A program made the position numbers and the translations under genes. A stretch of DNA of 64,000 nt from Poecilobothrus nobilitatus (lineage: Eukaryota; Arthropoda; Insecta; Diptera; Dolichopodidae), in NCBI GenBank assembly GCA_947095535.1, contig OX352772.1:93825346-93889345 (forward strand), in the 5' to 3' direction. Of this stretch, positions 58,886 to 64,000 are shown in pieces (the first letter of the stretch is position 1; each line of letters begins with the position of its first letter). The notes under the pieces were generated by a model. That model had not been told where the DNA came from and did not search any database. It was given only the letters and a program-made list of their open reading frames with translations.

Positions 58886-59368
58886 ATGCCACTTGATAAG
58901 TTTGGACGTAGTACAGATTCTTCTAGAAAACTCCATATTCAAGGTCCTCCAGGTATAGGTTTCAAACTAACTTTTGAAGGAAATTATGATTTAGATAACA
59001 AAATTTTATCAAATGTTCAAGATCCAGTTAACGGAAATAATGCAGCAACACAAACATTTGTGAATAACCAAATTTTCTTTCACAAAGAACTAATAAAAAA
59101 CTACATAGCAGAAATGTTTATTAATTTGACTAGCGAACTTAAATTAACAGAAGAAATTTTAAAAATATTAGAAGAACAAGTACAAGATAGTTTAGACATA
59201 GTTCATCACCAATTTTCTACAATGTTAAATGAACAATTTTCAGAAATGAATGATTTTATTGAATTTTAAATTAAAAAACCAATTAGATTTATTGAAAGAT
59301 TAGAAAAAGCTGAAGCCGAAGCTCAGTCGGCATTAGATATAATTAATAATTTAATACTTAAAAAGTAA
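58886..59368 (+). CDS. Fibre-like virion protein with coiled coil, possible nonsense
   Basis: ATG 58886, MPLDKFGRSTDSSRKLHIQG, then PPGIGFKLTFEGNYDLDNKI and NVQDPVNGNNAATQTFVNN. The N-terminal layout is that of phage or adenovirus-like fibre repeat proteins (a GPPG motif and a DP.. substitution-type repeat). From residue about 65 onward it is helical, with LTEEILKILEEQVQDSLDIV, a likely coiled coil. An in-frame TAA at 59267 is followed without shift by IERLEKAEAEAQSALDII up to 59368, so the original protein may have been about 160 aa. A fibre or attachment role is inferred from neighbours. Confidence 0.6.
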
Positions 59369-59397
59369 TTGGGATTAGTTTTCATTGAGTTTTCATA

Positions 59398-59691
59398 ATG
59401 GATATACATCAAATAGGATATTCTTTAAATATTTTTTTAAATAAATATGAAGATATTTTATTGGAGGAACATTATGAACAGTTAAAAGATCATTTCAAAT
59501 TCTTAAAATTATTTAAAAATTCTCTACAAATTGAAACGAAGCAGTATGGATATCATTGGGATATATGCCCCTATACATCAGATAATATTGAAAGTTTTCC
59601 AGATACTTGCCCATGCCATTCAGCAGAACAATGTATGTTACACTGCACCAAACTAATGGAATTATATGAAAGAATAGAAAATAGGTTATAA
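59398..59691 (+). CDS. Unassigned 97-aa Cys/His-rich Maverick protein
   Basis: MDIHQIGYSLNIFLNKYEDI and so on. The C-terminal half has CPYTSDN, DTCPCHSAEQCMLHC and TKLMELYERIENRL. The six cysteines and nearby histidines suggest metal binding or disulfides. No family was recognised. It has a clean ATG and stop, and lies in order with the other plus-strand genes. Confidence 0.55.
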   Translation: MDIHQIGYSLNIFLNKYEDILLEEHYEQLKDHFKFLKLFKNSLQIETKQYGYHWDICPYTSDNIESFPDTCPCHSAEQCMLHCTKLMELYERIENRL

Positions 59692-59817
59692 TAAAAGTAA
59701 AAATACTTGTAAACTATTATATAAAATAAATAATATAAATTTTACAATTTGAACATTTATTGTTTGTTTTATTTATTCTATTTATAAATGAGTGAATTTT
59801 AATTAATTATTTTCAAG

Positions 59818-60090
59818 ATGAGTAAGGATGAAGTTGTAGATTTATTTGATTGGCTTGATGCTTCAGATTCACCTGATGAGAGTGAAGAAAAGGAAAATGA
59901 TATTTCATCTGAGGATAGCCATGAGGAAGATGATTATGATGATGAAATAAAAGTAAACAAGAGAGTCAAATTTATGTTAAAGCCTCAAATACATATAATA
60001 TACAAATGGAATACAGCATATAAGTTAGCTCGGCAAAAATATTGGGAAGTTATAGCACTGGATCGCTGTAGATTTAATCAAAGACTATGA
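59818..60090 (+). CDS. Unassigned 90-aa acidic Maverick protein
   Basis: MSKDEVVDLFDWLDASDSPD, then an acidic run (EESEEKEND.. to YDDEIKV) and a basic hydrophobic C-terminus. No domain was recognised. It lies immediately upstream of the integrase and may belong to the same transcript. Confidence 0.5.
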   Translation: MSKDEVVDLFDWLDASDSPDESEEKENDISSEDSHEEDDYDDEIKVNKRVKFMLKPQIHIIYKWNTAYKLARQKYWEVIALDRCRFNQRL

Positions 60091-60227
60091 TAAGGACTAG
60101 AATAATAGTGATATTATTATTTCTCAGATTCTACATAGTAATCATCGGGAAATCATTTTCAATCAAAGATTTTCTAATTAGTTATATAATAAGTAATTAC
60201 ATACATTTTATTTTATTTTATTTAAAA

Positions 60228-61307
60228 ATGAGTAAAAGAGAGGTTGTTGAAGAGCTTCATAAGCCTGCACGGAGAAATTTTAAACTACGTAGAGTTATAA
60301 TAAAAGGATTTGATGATCTTCGGCAAGCTGATTTAGTAGAAATGGGTTTATATGCTAAAGAGAACAAAGGTTTTAAATTTGTATTAACTGTCATTGATAC
60401 CTTTTCTAAGTATGCATGCGTAATCCCCATAAAAACAAAAACTTCAGAGAACGTTACAGAAGCAATGCAAAATATTTTTGTAAATTCTAAAAGGCAACCT
60501 CAAAATTTACAAACCGACGATGGAAAAGAATTTTTTAATAAAATATTTGAAAAATTAATGCATAAAGTTATTTCAGTTGTCCAATTGGGTGTATAACCTT
60601 TTTCAAAAATATGTTTATATTTGCTTATTCGAACTGGATCATCAACTTTAAATTTAGCAAACGGAGATGTTTTTATATGATTGTATACAGTTTTGAGTAA
60701 ATCATTAGCATTATGTTTATTAACATCTGAGGGATTTTTCTTAATTGTTCGATGTTTAGTATTGTTGTATTGTTTGACTAGTTCATCAATTATATTAATC
60801 CATTTGTAATTTCCGTTAAAACTAAATTCTTTCCACATCTTTTCTTTTACAGTTCTATTAAAACGTTCTGCAATAGATGCTTTTAATGTGCTATTATACA
60901 GATTTAATGTATTGTATACAGATTTTAATGTATTGTATACAGATTTACTCAAAACTGTATACAATCATATAAAAACATCTCCGTTTGCTAAATTTAAAGT
61001 TGATGATCCAGTTCGAATAAGCAAATATAAAAATATTTTTGAAAAAGGTTATACATCCAATAGGACAACTGAAATATTTAAAATCAAGAAAGTTCAGATT
61101 ACCAACCCTGTAACATATTTATTAGAAGATTATCAAGGTCAATCAATACAAGGAGGCTTCTATGAATATGAACTATTAAAAGCTAATCAAAAACATGTAT
61201 ACTTGATTGAAAAAATTCTTAAAACTAAAGATGATAAAATTTTTGTTAAGTGGTTAGGATTTTCTACTAATCATAATTCATGGGTAAATAAAAATGATGT
61301 ATTTTAA
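60228..61307 (+). pseudogene. Polinton RVE-type integrase with chromodomain, rearranged
   Basis: ATG 60228 is chosen because MSKREVVEELHKPARRNF matches the integrase N-terminus; the longer open frame upstream has no such match. The catalytic core shows the two Asp motifs (RQADLVEM, LQTDDGKEFF). The third acidic motif (AERFNRTVKEKMWKEF) lies on the opposite strand (about 60870-60820), because 60704-60941 is inverted between two 134-bp inverted arms. The C-terminal part resumes on the plus strand (FKVDDPVRISKYK onward) and ends in a chromodomain (YLIEKILKTKDDKIFVKWLG, HNSWVNKNDVF) at 61307. The rearrangement abolishes the enzyme. DNA insertion with 6-bp duplication was its role. Confidence 0.9.
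60570..61075. repeat. Inverted repeat inside integrase (arms 60570-60703 and 60942-61075)
   Basis: The arms of 134 bp are near-identical reverse complements (tataacctttttcaaaaata... on the left; ...gaaaaaggttatac on the right). The 238-bp interior (60704-60941) carries the inverted catalytic-Glu region, and next to the right arm a 21-bp tandem unit acagatttaatgtattgtat repeated about 2.5 times. Confidence 0.92.
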
Positions 61308-61368
61308 AAAATTTTTTTTTATTTTTATTAATATCCAGTTACATAATATATTATTTTATTTGTAAAAA

Positions 61369-62034
61369 TTATGAAATTTCCATTTGATATGTTGACTTTT
61401 GTTTTATTGATCGCAAGTCTAGAACTGTGTATTCAGATTTATAAGCTGTATCCATAAGTGGAACTGATTCTACCTCTCCAGTACCTGATATTCCATCTGC
61501 TAAAATTTCGCGGTATTCGAAGCATTGAATTTTGAGAAATTTTTGTTTAAAATTATTATCATATGCACATCGGACATGAATTTCTTTATCAGCAGCATAT
61601 TGTAATTTAAAATGTCTGTAGAACACATAATCACTATTTATTATTCCACCTATATTACGTTCTTTTAATATGAGTTCTTGTCTAAAAGCTTCAATGGCTT
61701 CATCTATAGATACATATTGAGGATCAAAATCAGCTTTATCTCCAAGTAAATAACCATCTGCTTTGAAAGTAGTTATTGGTGTGGATATAGTTGTACTAAT
61801 TGATGACACTTTGTTGAGTTCATGAGAAATTGAATGTTTTAAAAGCTGAACTGATAAATTTATTTTAACGGTTTCATTATTTGGAAGTAATATATTAAAA
61901 TAAGTGCTTCCAAAAGCTGATTCTTGTAACTTGACATCAGGAATTGGGATTGAATTCGTTTGTGTAGTTAACAAACCGAAAATAAATATGATATATGATA
62001 TCATCGTTTTATGAAAATTATGATCTGTCTTCAT
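61369..62034 (-). CDS. Unassigned 221-aa secreted-type Maverick protein
   Basis: The N-terminus MKTDHNFHKTMISYIIFIFG LLTTQTNS looks like a signal peptide (short basic part, hydrophobic core, then polar). The rest is 190 aa of mixed strand/helix, with SIDEAIEAFRQELILKERN, DYVFYRHFKLQYAADK, two internal Cys and EYTVLDLRSIKQ near the C-terminus. No transmembrane anchor and no known domain were recognised. It is the last gene region before the right end on the minus strand. Secretion or an envelope/host-interaction role would be a guess. It is open and intact, unlike most of the element. Confidence 0.6.
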   Translation of the reverse strand: MKTDHNFHKTMISYIIFIFGLLTTQTNSIPIPDVKLQESAFGSTYFNILLPNNETVKINLSVQLLKHSISHELNKVSSISTTISTPITTFKADGYLLGDKADFDPQYVSIDEAIEAFRQELILKERNIGGIINSDYVFYRHFKLQYAADKEIHVRCAYDNNFKQKFLKIQCFEYREILADGISGTGEVESVPLMDTAYKSEYTVLDLRSIKQKSTYQMEIS

Positions 62035-62089
62035 TAAATGTATACGAAATAATGATTGTTAGAAACTAAAAATATATTACGTATACTTT

Positions 62090-62398
62090 TTATTTTCTCG
62101 AAATTTCTTTTTTATGTACAAACTTTACTTGACTTATAATAGAACAAACATACATAAAAAGTGGTAAATAACGATCTCTCCCATCTGAAAATGCTTCCAT
62201 ATAATCTAAATACTCCTCTTTTAAACTTTCAAGTAATTTTCTTAAATTAGTTAACATATCCCCAATTTTTGATTTATTATTTTTTTCATTATATGTATTC
62301 TCTATTGATGATATAAACATAATTCCATCATCAATTCGTTTCCTTATCATAGATTTTTTCATTTCATTTTGATTTTCTTCATATTCATTTGTTTTCAT
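62090..62398 (-). CDS. Unassigned 102-aa helical Maverick protein
   Basis: Its start overlaps the stop of the upstream gene by 4 bp (ATGA). Helix-rich: EYEENQNEMKKSMIRKRIDD, MLTNLRKLLESLKEEYLDYM, then FMYVCSIISQVKF. No family was recognised. Confidence 0.55.
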   Translation of the reverse strand: MKTNEYEENQNEMKKSMIRKRIDDGIMFISSIENTYNEKNNKSKIGDMLTNLRKLLESLKEEYLDYMEAFSDGRDRYLPLFMYVCSIISQVKFVHKKEISRK

Positions 62399-62712
62399 AG
62401 AAAATGATTGAATATGTTCTGAAATTCTTTTATTCTTATCTTTTGATAATACATTTGAAATATTTTCTCAATCAACTCCCAATCATCTTCTTCAGCAAAA
62501 GGACAATCACCTCCAAAACTGTTGGTTACTTGATTTTTGATTGATGATTGTCTGATTGTACCAATAATGGAAATATCGCCGCCATATACTTCTATTTTAA
62601 TATGTTGCCAATCCAATGGAGATAAAAATAATTTATTATTTATTGACTCACCATTTCTAATTTTTAAAACACATGCCTTTCCTCCCCCTTCTGGTGTTAG
62701 ATATATTTCCAA
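62395..62712 (-). CDS. Unassigned 105-aa Maverick protein, first of a two-gene unit
   Basis: MEIYLTPEGGGKACVLKIRN, then LSPLDWQHIKIEVYGGDISI and a C-terminal helix. No family was recognised. The 4-bp overlap with the 102-aa gene downstream suggests that both are made from one transcript, together perhaps with 61369-62034. Confidence 0.55.
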   Translation of the reverse strand: MEIYLTPEGGGKACVLKIRNGESINNKLFLSPLDWQHIKIEVYGGDISIIGTIRQSSIKNQVTNSFGGDCPFAEEDDWELIEKIFQMYYQKIRIKEFQNIFNHFL

Positions 62713-62785
62713 AAAATCATGGAATATTTTCCAATTAATTATCTTGATTGAAGTCCATTTCCGGCCAAAAATACAATATTTATAA

Positions 62786-63553
62786 CCATGTAAAATGTTA
62801 TCAGCTCAAAACATTTTGATCTTTTCTGTTGCTAAACTTACCGTTTTATAACACTTTTTAATCTTAAAATTAACCTTTTATACAATTTTGAATAAAAATA
62901 TGATTATCAGAAAAAAAAAACAAAACGCCTTCTCTGGATAAGACCATAGAATTGCGATCGAACCTAAACGTAATACATTTATAAACTTACCTAATACCTA
63001 ATAGATTTCTACACCCCTTAGCACTCCTACCCAGAGAAGATTTAGTTAATTCTTAGTATTTTCATATTTTATTTCTGAATTACTGGCTTAATTAGTTTTC
63101 TTTAGTTTTAAACATACAATGGAGTTTGCAAGAACAATTGTCGTATTTAATAAATTTTTTCTTGAAAATAAAAAAAATGTTAATAGGAAATATAGACGTG
63201 AAATCAATATCATATAAAATTTTTGAGAAATTATGCTAAGTCAACACTGATCCAATTCAATTCATTGAGAAAAGATAAAGATGATAAATGGACGGACTTA
63301 CTTACTCAGAGCTCAATCAAATTTCCTATTACGATTACGTAAAATTGTAAAGAAATTTCAAGAAAAAAAATGTAAATATCGAAAAACATTAAATAAATAA
63401 AAAAATTTTGTAGTATACTTTTCGTTGCTTTTTCTTTAAATTAATTTAATCAAAGGAATTCCCTGATCTACTTTTTGGTTTATACATATACATATATATA
63501 TATTTTTGGTTTATATGTGGGTGTGCTAAAGTCTGTGTGGACGTATACAACAA
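62786..63553. other. Maverick right subterminal region, non-coding
   Basis: AT-rich, with no coding similarity. It ends at the right TIR. Confidence 0.6.
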
Positions 63554-63872
63554 ATTTTCAAGCTAGTCTTTTTCATCCGCTTTTCTTTTTCCTGCACAGG
63601 TCGTAAGTGTTTTTTTCTTTAATACCCCCCTTAATAATAGTATAAATATAATGTAAATATATAGTATATAATATAAACAAAATACATAATATTAGTATAT
63701 AATTTAATAATAGTATAAAAACCTATAATGGCCTTTAGTAGCCGATGGTTCAATAATATTGCATTACATTTATGTATGTAATATTAATATAAATAAATAA
63801 ATAAATACTAAGCGTATGCAACAGTTTTTTCTTTTCCATTTCCTGTCGCAGAATGCACATAGCTTATCTACT
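63554..63872. repeat. Maverick right terminal inverted repeat (SINE-interrupted)
   Basis: Inverse of the left TIR in two blocks, 63554-63578 and about 63807-63872. A headless SINE lies between them in place of about 95 bp of TIR. Confidence 0.9.
63591..63806 (+). mobile_element. Headless SINE copy in right Maverick TIR
   Basis: The body and (AAAT)n tail match the 43.3-kb SINE from cctgcacaggtcgtaagt onward, but the tRNA head is missing. No clear target duplication is seen, and about 95 bp of TIR is lost at the site. Confidence 0.85.
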
Positions 63873-63878
63873 CTCAGT
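63873..63878. repeat. Maverick target-site duplication, right copy
   Basis: ctcagt, identical to 43269-43274 at the left end. Confidence 0.88.
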
Positions 63879-64000
63879 CTATTTACATAGTTCAATTATC
63901 AATAAAATAAAAATAAAACTACTACGAGATAGATGATTTTTTAAGTAAATGTAGCTATTTTTCTGAAATTTGAATTACTACTTATTTCATTATTTAAATT
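63879..64000. other. Right flank, continuation of the repeated target region
   Basis: ctatttacatagttcaatta...aaaactactacgagatagatga matches 43128-43195 in direct orientation, confirming the insertion boundary. Confidence 0.8.

Larger units (their letters stand above)
43275..63872. mobile_element. Maverick/Polinton element (20.6 kb) with TIRs and 6-bp TSD
   Basis: Ends: 5' AGTAGATAAGCTATGTGCAT and the exact inverse at 63872, flanked by ctcagt at 43269-43274 and 63873-63878. A 6-bp target duplication, 5'-AG termini and terminal inverted repeats of a few hundred bp are the described Polinton signature. Contents: polB, double-jelly-roll-type capsid protein, second capsid protein, adenain-like protease, PLA2 protein, FtsK/HerA-type ATPase, fibre-like protein and RVE integrase with chromodomain. 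It carries two SINEs in its TIRs and a 3.09-kb internal duplication. Several core genes are broken, so this copy could not move unaided. The class is certain. The exact lineage (insect Polinton or adintovirus-related) needs phylogeny. Confidence 0.96.

Noticed and set aside
60087..60227. Longer integrase start at 60087
   Set aside because: The upstream residues are hydrophobic and unlike the integrase N-terminus; ATG 60228 begins the recognisable sequence.
60500..60964. Minus-strand 154-aa integrase gene
   Set aside because: It is the inverted piece of the plus-strand integrase, with antisense text at both ends.
60570..61075. Integrase inversion as an on/off genetic switch
   Set aside because: Flipping the interior would still leave one arm inside the gene, so no intact enzyme would result.
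43275..63872. Free virus contamination of the assembly
   Set aside because: TIRs, a 6-bp target duplication, SINE insertions and flanking repeats show an integrated element.

Overview
The window is AT-rich, gene-poor eukaryotic DNA dominated by transposable elements and their remains. An insect is likely, probably a fly: the TE mix fits, the dispersed repeats carry the (T)CCGTCCGTCCGTC / GACGGACGGACGGAC blocks I associate with dipteran repeats, and no bacterial gene organisation is seen. This assignment is inference. I found no convincing intact host gene. One 39-nt candidate host exon lies at 7426-7464.

Layout. 0-4.7 kb: decayed Ty1/copia pol (minus strand, running off the left edge), a 0.57-kb tandem duplication holding an (AAT)n microsatellite, and a non-LTR RT fragment. 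4.7-21.2 kb: AT-rich DNA with dispersed repeat families (called A, B and C here), two further decayed non-LTR reverse transcriptases, a degenerate tRNA-like sequence, an array of about 140-bp tandem units near 17.3-17.9 kb, and a plus-strand non-LTR element (ORF1 plus endonuclease) at 19.3-21.2 kb. 21,971-25,287: a complete hAT transposon with matching terminal inverted repeats, a perfect 8-bp target duplication and a transposase broken by one frameshift. 26.1-30.5 kb: a minus-strand non-LTR retrotransposon nested inside a family A repeat; its ORF2 (endonuclease plus RT) has only one frameshift and one stop. 31-43 kb: no genes, but several striking structures. These are a 0.73-kb palindrome, a 292-bp MITE whose empty site lies 5 kb away, a hairpin with about 218-bp arms, and fragments of a THAP/P-like transposon.

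43,275-63,872 is the main object: a 20.6-kb Maverick/Polinton, a virus-like self-synthesising DNA transposon. Its ends are set by terminal inverted repeats beginning AGTAGATAAGC and by a 6-bp target duplication, ctcagt. It carries a protein-primed type DNA polymerase B, a capsid cluster on the minus strand (large double-jelly-roll-like capsid protein, a 57-aa ORF, a second capsid-type protein, an adenovirus-type cysteine protease, a small hydrophobic core-like protein and a PLA2-domain protein), a packaging ATPase, a fibre-like protein, a chromodomain integrase and several unassigned small genes, including one with a signal peptide. Together these are a replication, virion, packaging and integration set.

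The element is decaying. The polymerase, integrase, protease and second capsid gene are all broken; the large capsid protein, PLA2 protein, core-like protein and ATPase are still open. A 3.09-kb block (51,001-54,087) is tandemly duplicated (54,088-57,177), which leaves one full copy of the capsid gene and of the ATPase plus one truncated copy of each. The integrase carries an inverted-duplication rearrangement. A tRNA-derived SINE with a 12-bp target duplication lies in the left terminal repeat, and a headless relative lies in the right one.
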